A stretch of 45,254 nucleotides of DNA. Source: QHBQ01 sp038230695 (lineage in GTDB: Bacteria; Chloroflexota; Chloroflexia; QHBQ01). Each line of letters begins with the position of its first letter. Within the stretch, counting starts at the first letter, position 1. Location of the stretch: assembly GCA_038230695.1 (NCBI GenBank), contig JBBRMT010000006.1, positions 1-45,254 on the forward strand. Reading direction: 5' to 3'. The translations under genes and the position numbers were made by a program. Of the stretch, positions 30,173-37,504 are shown piece by piece. The notes under the pieces are model-generated. The model had not been told where the DNA came from. It saw only the letters and a program-made list of their open reading frames with translations, and ran no database searches.

Positions 30173-30733
30173 ATGGAACGTTCCTTCCAAGACCTCGACC
30201 TCACCCAGATTAAAGTAGGCGCAGAGTCCCGCTTCCCACCCGAAGATGGCGAAGCCAACCCCAGTGATAATGGCAACGGCGCTACCCCGGCAGCCTCTAC
30301 CGAGACGGAGGCTCCCGCTAGCGAACCCATGACCGCCGCATCATCCGCCCCGGTCAGCGTTCCATCCACAATATCAACCTCATCGCCCGCCGCGCAAGCA
30401 GGCAATGAGGACGATGATGAAGATGTAGCAGTTGACCCCCACCACCTTCAGGAGGGCATCCTCAAGGTTTCGTCGCACTCACGGCACAGCGCGGTCGCGG
30501 GCGCAATCGCGGGCGTGCTGCGCCACGATAGCAAGGCCGAGGTGCAGGCCATTGGCGCAGCCGCCTGTTACCAGGCGATCAAGGCAGTAGCCACCGCCCG
30601 CAGTTACCTCCTGCCCGAAGGTATTGACCTTACCTGCGTGCCGCTGTTCACCGATGTTACAATTGGCGAACACGAGCGCACCGCTATCCGCTTCATCGTC
30701 ACCCGCCACATGGTCGAACCACAGCAGCAGTGA
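30173..30733 (+). CDS. spoVS: SpoVS-like protein with long disordered N-terminus
   Basis: Residues 94-186 are a complete SpoVS domain (Alba-like fold): ILKVSSHSRHSAVAGAIAGVLR, VQAIGAAACYQAIKAVATARSYL, and FTDVTIGEHERTAIRFIV. The first 93 residues are Ser/Ala/Pro-rich, with a final acidic NEDDDED block, and are absent from the 86-residue Bacillus protein. SpoVS is thought to bind nucleic acid and affects septation in sporulation, but is common in non-sporulators. It follows ymdB by 18 nt with an AAGGAG site some 13 nt from the ATG, and a strong terminator ends the operon. Confidence 0.93.
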   Translation: MERSFQDLDLTQIKVGAESRFPPEDGEANPSDNGNGATPAASTETEAPASEPMTAASSAPVSVPSTISTSSPAAQAGNEDDDEDVAVDPHHLQEGILKVSSHSRHSAVAGAIAGVLRHDSKAEVQAIGAAACYQAIKAVATARSYLLPEGIDLTCVPLFTDVTIGEHERTAIRFIVTRHMVEPQQQ

Positions 30734-30740
30734 AGCAGCT

Positions 30741-30773
30741 AAGGGCATGGTGAAAACCATGCCCTTTTTCTTT
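30741..30773 (+). terminator. Rho-independent terminator of rny-ymdB-spoVS
   Basis: AAGGGCATGG (30741-30750) pairs with CCATGCCCTT (30757-30766) over TGAAAA and is followed by TTTCTTT. This is the best intrinsic terminator in the window. Its right half recurs at 30824-30845. Confidence 0.9.
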
Positions 30774-30823
30774 GCCCCGATCACGAGGACTTCGGGCTAA
30801 GGACTGGGTACTGAGTGCGAAAG

Positions 30824-30845
30824 CCATGCCCTTTTTCTTTGCCCC
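30824..30845 (+). repeat. Second copy of the terminator's right arm
   Basis: 22 bases (CCATGCCC...TTTGCCCC) repeat 30757-30778 exactly, 67 nt away, without the left arm. It suggests duplication or decay of a terminator. Confidence 0.75.
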
Positions 30846-30914
30846 AACCAGCCCTCCCCAAAGGGGAGGCATGGAGGGGTCCGTGTAATCCACTCTGCTC
30901 ACCGACCATGTACA

Positions 30915-30942
30915 AAAATCCAAAATCGGAAACCCAAAATGG
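30915..30942 (+). repeat. AAAATCC-type heptamers covering a start codon
   Basis: Four 7-nt units (AAAATCC, AAAATCG, GAAACCC, AAAATGG). The last contains the ATG of the PHP gene, and the run replaces a normal ribosome site. Confidence 0.7.
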
Positions 30943-31838
30943 AAGATAATGAACTACCCAAGCGCCATGTTGGCGACTCGCCTAGCCTGGGCAGCAGCGA
31001 GGTGGATTTGCATACCCATACTGCCCACTCGGACGGCGCATATAGCCCGACCGCGTTGGTGGCGATGGCGGCTGCCGCCGGGGTCAAGCATCTGGCCGTA
31101 ACCGACCACGACAACCTGGGCGGGGTGGCCGAAGCGACCCTGGCCGCCGCCCAGCACAATATCGAAATCATCCCCGGCATCGAGATGAGTGCGGATATGC
31201 CCGGCGGCTCCGAGGTGCATATCCTCGGCTACTATCTGGATGTCAATAACGAGGAGCTACAGGCCGAGCTGGTGCGTCTGCGCGAAGGGCGCGAGGGGCG
31301 CGGCTACGGTATGGTGCAGAAGCTGGCCGCTTTGGGGAAGCCGATTAGCTGGGAGCGGGTGCTGGAATTGTCAGCCGGTGGCTCAGTGGGTCGTCCCCAT
31401 GTGGCCCAGGCGATGCTGGAGCGCGGTTATATCCAGAGCAGCGCTGAAGCGTTCGACAAATATATCGGCGATGGTGGCCCTGCCTATGTGGATCGGGCCA
31501 AACTATCGCCCGCTGAGTCGGTGGCGTTGATTCACCGTGCGGGCGGGGTTGCCAGCTTTGCCCACCCCATCTACACCACCGACTATCCTACCGTGCTGCG
31601 CGACCTGGTGGCGCTGGGCCTCGATGGAGTCGAAGCTTACTACGGCCACTATCCCGAAGCGGATCGTCAGACTCTGCTTGCGCTGGCGACCCAACTAGGC
31701 ATCATCCCCACTGGCGGCAGCGACTATCATGGCCGCCCCACAATGAACGATACTCCGGTAGGTGGTGTATACGTGCCAGTCGAAAGCGTGGTTCGTTTGC
31801 GGTCGAAGGCTGAAACATATCGAAAGCAGATCGCGTAA
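30939..31838 (+). CDS. PHP-domain phosphoesterase (YciV/RNase AM-like)
   Basis: The 299 residues carry all PHP motifs: DLHTHTAHSDG (23-33), AVTDHDNLGG (53-62), PGIEMSA, FAHPIYTT and GSDYHGRP. Members hydrolyse 3',5'-bisphosphonucleotides or trim RNA 5' ends. There is no polymerase domain, so this is the free-standing type. The start codon sits in a heptamer repeat with no Shine-Dalgarno. Specific substrate is inferred. Confidence 0.88.
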   Translation: MEDNELPKRHVGDSPSLGSSEVDLHTHTAHSDGAYSPTALVAMAAAAGVKHLAVTDHDNLGGVAEATLAAAQHNIEIIPGIEMSADMPGGSEVHILGYYLDVNNEELQAELVRLREGREGRGYGMVQKLAALGKPISWERVLELSAGGSVGRPHVAQAMLERGYIQSSAEAFDKYIGDGGPAYVDRAKLSPAESVALIHRAGGVASFAHPIYTTDYPTVLRDLVALGLDGVEAYYGHYPEADRQTLLALATQLGIIPTGGSDYHGRPTMNDTPVGGVYVPVESVVRLRSKAETYRKQIA

Positions 31839-31888
31839 TAATTTCAGCAGAGTGCAATATGCTTGCATCCGCATAAATTGACCCATAT

Positions 31889-31910
31889 AGGGCGGGATTG
31901 CTCCCGCCCT
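31889..31910. terminator. 9-bp hairpin after the PHP gene
   Basis: AGGGCGGGA pairs with TCCCGCCCT over TTGC. The next gene starts 30 nt later. Same palindrome family as at 273 and 40725. Confidence 0.6.
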
Positions 31911-31939
31911 TGTCTAAGGAAAGGAGATAACTGCTTCCA

Positions 31940-32758
31940 ATGGATGACCAGAAACTCAGGATTGACCCTAACACCCCCGGCGTACCAACCATCCCCAAGC
32001 CTGTAATCGAGCAGCAAGGGGTTGCCCCCACCGGCATTAACTACACCATCGTTGGCACCACCTTGCAGGCTGCTATCCTCAACTTTACCAATCCGCAGCA
32101 GCTAGTCTACTCCAACTCCGGGGCAATGTCGTGGATGACCTCCAGTGTGCTGATGAACACCAACACCGGCGGCGGCCTGGGCAAGATGTTTGGCCGCATG
32201 GTGTCGGGCAGCAGTGTCTTCGTGGTGGATTTCAGCGCCCCACAAGGCCCAGGCACGATTGGCTTCTCCGCCCGCTTCCCCGGCAAGATCGTGCCAATCC
32301 TGCTCGGCCCCGCCCAGAGTATCATTATGCAGAAGCACAGCTTTCTGGTCGCCGAGAAGACAGTTGAACTGAGCATTGCCTTCAACCAGAAGCTGGGCGC
32401 AGGCTTCTTCGGCGGCGAGGGCTTCATTCTGCAGCGATTTACCGGCCCGGGCCTATGCTTCGCCGAGCTTGATGGTGAGATCATCGAATACGAGCTAGCC
32501 CCAGGTCAGACGATGAGCGTCCACCCCGGCCATGTCGCCATGTTCGAGCCAACCGTCAACTTCAACATCTCCATGGTCAAAGGCTTCACCAACATCCTGT
32601 TTGGTGGCGAAGGGTTGTTCCTCGCCACCCTCACCGGCCCTGGCAAGATCTGGCTGCAAACCATGCCGATGATGCAACTTGCCGAGGCCATTGCCCATTA
32701 CCTCCCGCACAGCGGAGGCGGCGGTAACGATGGCGGCATCCGTCTCAACTTCGGCTAA
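31940..32758 (+). CDS. AIM24 family protein (TIGR00266)
   Basis: A 272-residue beta-rich AIM24 protein. Repeated strand motifs are visible: SGAMSWMTSSV, GPGTIGFSARFPGKIVPI, FLVAEKTVELSIAF, GPGLCFAELDGEI and GLFLATLTGPGKIWLQT. Three FFGGEG/FGGEG-type turns repeat the fold. Function is poorly known; the yeast homologue is mitochondrial. A 30-residue N-terminal tail is unusual. AAGGAG lies 13 nt from the ATG. Confidence 0.88.
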   Translation: MDDQKLRIDPNTPGVPTIPKPVIEQQGVAPTGINYTIVGTTLQAAILNFTNPQQLVYSNSGAMSWMTSSVLMNTNTGGGLGKMFGRMVSGSSVFVVDFSAPQGPGTIGFSARFPGKIVPILLGPAQSIIMQKHSFLVAEKTVELSIAFNQKLGAGFFGGEGFILQRFTGPGLCFAELDGEIIEYELAPGQTMSVHPGHVAMFEPTVNFNISMVKGFTNILFGGEGLFLATLTGPGKIWLQTMPMMQLAEAIAHYLPHSGGGGNDGGIRLNFG

Positions 32759-33112
32759 TCTATAATGAGGCATGAGCAGGGTTAAGTAGTGTTCTCCCCT
32801 CCCATCGGGATGGGTAGGGGAGGGTGCGAGTCGCGTTGCACTGACCAACCCCCAGCCCCTCCCGCCTGGGGGAGAATGTCAAAACTTCGTTTGACGTATA
32901 CATACGCCTCAAACCTACCGTCCACCGTCTACCTTCTAAATGGAAAGGAGCGTGTCTGGCATCCATAATAGAGCAGTAGCAACCAGTATCATCATTATCC
33001 CAATCGCCAACGCAACACCGGCAACCCCTTACTTTTTATACTCCGCCGGTTAGCAGCGGCAACCCATCATTTGTAACGCGCTGCGGCGCACGCAATATTA
33101 GGAGGCTTCCAA
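32759..33112. other. Non-coding gap with palindromic element and heptamers
   Basis: It holds a relative of the 132-bp element (32788-32894) and GTCTACC-type heptamers (32919-32939). A 33-codon GTG frame at 32951 is not supported by ribosome-site spacing. I see no RNA gene. Confidence 0.6.
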
Positions 33113-34210
33113 GTGAATATCGAAACCGTCTTCCGTTTCATAGGAGGGGCGGTGCTGGGCGTGATGGCCTGGTTTTATGCTATCTACTTTCTACCCACCA
33201 ACTCCCTTCCTACCTGGCTGCCACAAGTATCAGTACCCGTGTTGCTCGGCCTGCTTGGCGCAATCGTCGGCCTACTGGGTACGCCATACGTCACTACCAA
33301 ACCCTTCCACTGGCTGATCACTCGCCTGCGCCAACTCTCCACCGCCGACATCCTTGCCACCAGCTTCGGCCTGATCGTGGGGCTGGTGGTCGGCGCGTTG
33401 CTAGCTGGACCGCTCTCCGCGCTGCCTGGCATTGCCGGGCAGGTCGCCCCCACCGCCATCAGCATCTTTTTCGCCTACATCTTCGCCTGGCTGATCGTGC
33501 AGCGCAAGCACGACCTCAGCGACTTCTTCGCCGGTATCAGCCGCACCTCACTTGCGCCAGCGGTCAATCCTACCTCCGGCATGATTGCCGCTGAGGGGTT
33601 GCAACCGAGCGGACGCTACATCCTGGTGGACACCAGTGCGATCATTGATGGGCGCATAGCCGACATCAGCCTGACCGGCTTCGTAGACGGCACCCTCCTG
33701 GTTCCCCGCTTCGTCCTCAACGAGCTACAACACATCGCCGACTCCGCCGATGCCCTGCGCCGCAACCGCGGGCGACGCGGCCTGGAGATGCTCAATCGCT
33801 TGCAAAAAGAGGCGGTGGTGCCGATCCAAGTAACCGATATAGATGCCGAGGGTGTGGCCGAAGTTGATAGCAAGCTGATCAAGATTGCCCGCCAGAATCG
33901 CTACCCCATCATCACCAACGACTACAACCTCAACCGCGTCGCCGAGCTACAGGGCGTGAAGGTGCTGAACATCAACGAGCTAGCCAATGCGATCAAGCCG
34001 CTGGTGTTGCCCGGCGAGACCATGGACGTTCATCTGGTGCAGGAGGGCAAGGAACTGGGGCAAGGGGTTGGCTACCTCGACGACGGCACTATGGTAGTTG
34101 TGGAAAACGGCAGGCGGCATCTCGGCCAGGACATCGAGGTGCTAGTTACTCGCGTGCTACAAACCGCCCAGGGCCGCATGATCTTCGCGCAGATGCCAAA
34201 TAATACGTAA
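33113..34210 (+). CDS. PIN-TRAM membrane protein (YacL-like)
   Basis: The start is GTG with AGGAGG 9 nt upstream. Four helices fill the first 135 residues. A PIN nuclease domain begins at VDTSAIIDGR (D173) and has further acidic residues in LNELQHIAD, AEVDSKLI and ITNDYNLNR. A TRAM-like beta barrel follows, with PGETMDVHLVQEGKE and GTMVVVENGR. The 365-residue layout equals the YacL family, likely a membrane-tethered ribonuclease; its target is unknown. Confidence 0.9.
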   Translation: MNIETVFRFIGGAVLGVMAWFYAIYFLPTNSLPTWLPQVSVPVLLGLLGAIVGLLGTPYVTTKPFHWLITRLRQLSTADILATSFGLIVGLVVGALLAGPLSALPGIAGQVAPTAISIFFAYIFAWLIVQRKHDLSDFFAGISRTSLAPAVNPTSGMIAAEGLQPSGRYILVDTSAIIDGRIADISLTGFVDGTLLVPRFVLNELQHIADSADALRRNRGRRGLEMLNRLQKEAVVPIQVTDIDAEGVAEVDSKLIKIARQNRYPIITNDYNLNRVAELQGVKVLNINELANAIKPLVLPGETMDVHLVQEGKELGQGVGYLDDGTMVVVENGRRHLGQDIEVLVTRVLQTAQGRMIFAQMPNNT

Positions 34211-34464
34211 TACCTTAGAGATTCGTTAGATACATCTCTGGAAAGTGGCGAACCCCAAACCAAAGCGGGTACAATACGTTATATACATTAGCCACTCTGT
34301 CAGCTTAAGGGCCAGGCGCTGGCAGCGATTGACCCAATGGCCTTGCTCGAAAGGATGGAGATGACGTTATGATTCGCCTACGCCTGTCGTTGTAAGCACG
34401 AACCAAGGTTCGCCTTGCAACCCATCTCCTGACCATCCCCTTTCAAAGCAAAAGGAGCAAGCAT
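34211..34464 (+). promoter_or_regulatory. Structured leader region of hflX
   Basis: Hairpins include AAGGgCCA/TGGCCTT (about 34308-34344), a long stem UUGUAAG...CUUGCAA enclosing CGAACC/GGUUCG (34390-34420), and GGAGATG (34357-34363) facing CATCTCC (34423-34429). CTCCT at 34426-34430 could alternatively pair with the hflX Shine-Dalgarno AGGAG (34453-34457). A short leader ORF lies in the middle. Confidence 0.6.
34369..34395 (+). CDS. hflX leader peptide (MIRLRLSL)
   Basis: An 8-codon ORF from ATG to TAA, with GGAG 8 nt upstream. It encodes two Arg-Leu pairs, giving the R-L-R pattern of macrolide-type arrest peptides. The stop codon lies within the base of a strong hairpin. It is in the same frame as hflX, 69 nt before its likely start. 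Translation is predicted, not shown. Confidence 0.55.
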   Translation: MIRLRLSL

Positions 34465-35856
34465 ATTAACACCTATCCTAACGGCAACGGCTCACCGAAC
34501 GGCCACCTCAGCGGTATAGATGAGCCTGCCGAAAGTCTGATCATCCGCCAGTTGCCACCCTATCCCACCAAGAACCCGCTTGAGAAGGCGCTGCTGGTCG
34601 GGGTCGAACACGGCAACAAGCAGTTGTGGGACATTACCGACTCGCTGGACGAACTGGAACAACTGGCCGCCACCGCTAACGTGGAGGTGGTCGGCATTAT
34701 CACTCAGAAGCTGGACAACCCCAATCCCGCCACCTTCGTTGGCAAGGGCAAGGTGGAAGAGATCGTCAGCCTTAGCGAACAGCTTGGCGTGGATGTGGTT
34801 ATCTTCGACGAAGAGCTATCGCCCGGCCAGCTACGCAACCTGGAGGCCGCGCTAAACGTCAAGGTAATTGACCGCACCGCGCTGATCCTCGACATCTTTG
34901 CCGCCCGCGCCCAGACCCGCGAGGGCCGCTTGCAGGTGGAACTGGCCCAGATGGAGTACCGCCTGCCGCGCCTGACTCGAATGTGGACTCACCTTGCCCG
35001 CCAGGGTAGCGGCGCTTCTGGCGCGGGTGTGGGGCTACGTGGCCCTGGCGAAACGCAGTTGGAAGTTGACCGCCGTGATGCCCGTACTCGCGTCGCCCAT
35101 ATCAAGCACGAACTTGAGGACGTTCACGCCCACCGCGAACTATATCGCCAGCGCCGCAAGCGCGAGGGGCTGCCCGTGGTCGCCATCGTCGGCTACACCA
35201 ACGCGGGCAAGAGTACCCTGCTCAACGCTCTGACCGCCGCTGGCGTGCTGGCCGAAAACAAGCTGTTCGCCACCCTGGACCCCACCACTCGCCAGCTAGA
35301 CCTACCCAATGGCCGACAAGCCTTGATCACCGATACGGTCGGCTTCATCCAGCGCCTGCCCACCACCCTCGTCGCCTCCTTCCGCGCCACGCTGGAGGAG
35401 ATAAATGAAGCCGACATCCTGCTCCACGTCCTCGATATTACTCACCCCAACGCCCAGGAGCAGGCGGAAACCGTCACCACAGTGTTGAAGGAACTGGGCG
35501 CGGGCGACAAACCGCGCGTCGTCGCGCTTAACAAGATTGACCTGCTGGACCAGCCTGCCGGCACCTCCAGCTTCAGCAAGCAAATCACCGAAGACCTCGG
35601 TTTGCCCGCCGACTACATCCCCATCAGCGCAGCCACCGGCATCGGCCTCGATCGGCTACGCGCCACCCTCGCCGCCGAACTCGACCGCCAGTTGCTCGAT
35701 CTGCGCGTCACCATCCCCTACCAGAGCAGCGATCTGGTCGCCCTCTTCCACGAGAAGGGTCGTGTCCTCGACGAAGAATACACCGATAGCGGCACCCGCA
35801 TCACCGGCAAGCTGCCTACTCGCTACTCCGCCCAGTTCGAGCCGTATCGCGGCTAG
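34465..35856 (+). CDS. hflX: Ribosome-associated GTPase HflX, probable ATT start
   Basis: HflX splits stalled 70S ribosomes. The N-terminal HflX domain (LVGVEH, NPATFVGKGKVEEI, DEELSPGQLRNLEA, RTALILDIF, GPGETQLEVDRR) precedes the G domain: GYTNAGKST P-loop, ATLDPTTR switch, DTVGFI and ALNKIDL. The frame is open from 34396. The only well-spaced ribosome site (AAAGGAG, 7 nt) points to an ATT codon at 34465, giving 463 residues; a TTG at 34552 lacks any site. ATT starts are rare. The leader suggests regulated expression. HflX identity is secure, the start less so. Confidence 0.92.
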   Translation: MNTYPNGNGSPNGHLSGIDEPAESLIIRQLPPYPTKNPLEKALLVGVEHGNKQLWDITDSLDELEQLAATANVEVVGIITQKLDNPNPATFVGKGKVEEIVSLSEQLGVDVVIFDEELSPGQLRNLEAALNVKVIDRTALILDIFAARAQTREGRLQVELAQMEYRLPRLTRMWTHLARQGSGASGAGVGLRGPGETQLEVDRRDARTRVAHIKHELEDVHAHRELYRQRRKREGLPVVAIVGYTNAGKSTLLNALTAAGVLAENKLFATLDPTTRQLDLPNGRQALITDTVGFIQRLPTTLVASFRATLEEINEADILLHVLDITHPNAQEQAETVTTVLKELGAGDKPRVVALNKIDLLDQPAGTSSFSKQITEDLGLPADYIPISAATGIGLDRLRATLAAELDRQLLDLRVTIPYQSSDLVALFHEKGRVLDEEYTDSGTRITGKLPTRYSAQFEPYRG

Positions 35857-35861
35857 TGGAG

Positions 35862-35896
35862 GTAGAGGGTAGAGGGTAGAAGGTAGAGGGCAGAGT
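35862..35896 (+). repeat. GTAGAGG heptamers after hflX
   Basis: Five units, GTAGAGG-like, the complement of the TTCTACC family, lie in the short gap after hflX. Confidence 0.85.
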
Positions 35897-35932
35897 AGGG
35901 ATGGCTACTGAAATTAGAAACTCCAACCCCTG

Positions 35933-37483
35933 ATGAGCCAAATTAAAACCCAAAACCCAAAACTCATAACTGCCCTCCTCTTCCTGGTTATAACTATCAG
36001 CCTGGCGGGATGCAACCTTAATCCCGCCACACCTACTCCCCCACCAACTGCTGCGCCGTTCGCTACGGCAACTCCGTTTGCCAGCGTAACCGGTGCCGTT
36101 ACTACCACGGCTACGCTCACGGCAACCGATACGCTCACCCCCTATCCCACCTCCACCCCAATTACCCTCACCCAGCCGACTATCACCCCACCGCCCAGCG
36201 ATACACCGCTACCATCACCAACTGACACGCCAATCCCGCCCAGCGATACGCCAATCCCGCTGCCTACTGACACGCCAATGCCTTTGCCCCCTAGCGACAC
36301 GCCAGTGCCAGCTGTGCCACCGACGAACACACCCATCCCACCGCCTCCACCACGTCCCCGCCCCACCGCGACTGAGCCACGCCCCCATCCGCGACCCACG
36401 CGGGTTCCTAACGCGCCTGACCCGCCGCAGGCGACCGCCACCCCGACCGCCAGCGCATCTGCCGCCAGCGTGTGGCTAACTGCCAGCACCGCGCACTATA
36501 CCTTCTACTACCTGCCCAACACCCCCGCCCAGCGGGATCTCAGCAAGCTGGAGGGTTGGGCCGAACAGGGGTTGAAGGTGGTCTCGGCTAAGAGCGAAAT
36601 CACCCCCAGCGTGCAGATGAAGGTCTACCTGGTGCCGCGCATCTTCTGGCAGAGCGGCGCGGCCTATGGTGAGGAGATCCTGCTATCCTACCCTGATCGC
36701 AACTACACCTCGGTGGAGGTGCCAATTGCCATCCAGCACGAGACTACCCACGCGCTGGCCGCCCTGATCGTGCATGGCAACAATGTTGGTGGGTTGCTCG
36801 GCGAAGGCTTTTCAGTATGGGCTACCGGCGGCCACTACCATCACGAAGACTTGTTGGCCCTTGCCTCCACGCTGACCGCTGAGAACCAGAAACTCTATAT
36901 CCCGCTTACCGCGCTGCGCAACGATTTCTACGGCGCACAGCACGAGATCGCTTACCTCGAAGGTGGGGCATACGACCAGTGGTTGATTGACAAATATGGC
37001 TTGTCCAAGTTCAAGCAGTATCTTAACCAGCCCGACAACCCGCAGCCCATCATGGGCAAATCCAACGCACAACTGGAGAGCGACTGGCTGGCCGCGCTCA
37101 AAGCCACGCCGCACACTGCCTCCGACGTTAGCTATGTGCAGTTGCAGGTGCGCTATTACGACGTGATGCGCGAGTACGAGACTAACAAGGATCCCGATGC
37201 CCGCTATCTGCCCCAGCCGCAACCCTCGGATTGGACCACATCCATCCTCAGCCACTTCCTTGCCCCCGCTAGCAGCCCGACCGATATTGCGCTCGAAGAT
37301 AAGCTGATCGCCGCCGGTAACGCCATCGTCGCCCGCGACATGAACACCGCCTCGGCGTTGCTAGATCAGGTGGCAACTGCGGCAGCGAACTTACGTTTGT
37401 CGGTACTACCTAGAATCCACCCAAAAGTACCATTGCTACTACCCACCCATAGTGCTACAATGCACTTGAATATGTATCCATAA
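35933..37483 (+). CDS. Lipoprotein metallopeptidase (gluzincin-like)
   Basis: A signal peptide with lipobox LAGC (C27) is followed by a Pro/Thr spacer of about 150 residues, typical of surface proteins, and then a folded domain. That domain has HETTH (H269, E270, H273) and GEGFSVWA, whose Glu would be the third zinc ligand, the peptidase-MA/gluzincin pattern. It is likely a cell-surface protease. AAAACCC heptamers (35945-35965) encode residues 5-11, before the signal helix. The ATG has no clear ribosome site. Confidence 0.8.
   Translation: MSQIKTQNPKLITALLFLVITISLAGCNLNPATPTPPPTAAPFATATPFASVTGAVTTTATLTATDTLTPYPTSTPITLTQPTITPPPSDTPLPSPTDTPIPPSDTPIPLPTDTPMPLPPSDTPVPAVPPTNTPIPPPPPRPRPTATEPRPHPRPTRVPNAPDPPQATATPTASASAASVWLTASTAHYTFYYLPNTPAQRDLSKLEGWAEQGLKVVSAKSEITPSVQMKVYLVPRIFWQSGAAYGEEILLSYPDRNYTSVEVPIAIQHETTHALAALIVHGNNVGGLLGEGFSVWATGGHYHHEDLLALASTLTAENQKLYIPLTALRNDFYGAQHEIAYLEGGAYDQWLIDKYGLSKFKQYLNQPDNPQPIMGKSNAQLESDWLAALKATPHTASDVSYVQLQVRYYDVMREYETNKDPDARYLPQPQPSDWTTSILSHFLAPASSPTDIALEDKLIAAGNAIVARDMNTASALLDQVATAAANLRLSVLPRIHPKVPLLLPTHSATMHLNMYP
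37433..37461 (+). promoter_or_regulatory. Promoter of the secreted propeller gene
   Basis: TTGCTA (37433-37438), a 17-nt spacer and TACAAT (37456-37461) with TGC before it. It lies inside the last codons of the upstream peptidase gene, 44 nt before the next ATG. Confidence 0.6.
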
Positions 37484-37504
37484 CGCAAGTGTAAAGGGGC
37501 AGCG

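Noticed and set aside
32951..33052. 33-codon GTG frame between AIM24 and PIN-TRAM genes
   Set aside because: The AAGGAG lies only 1 nt from the GTG and composition is unremarkable.
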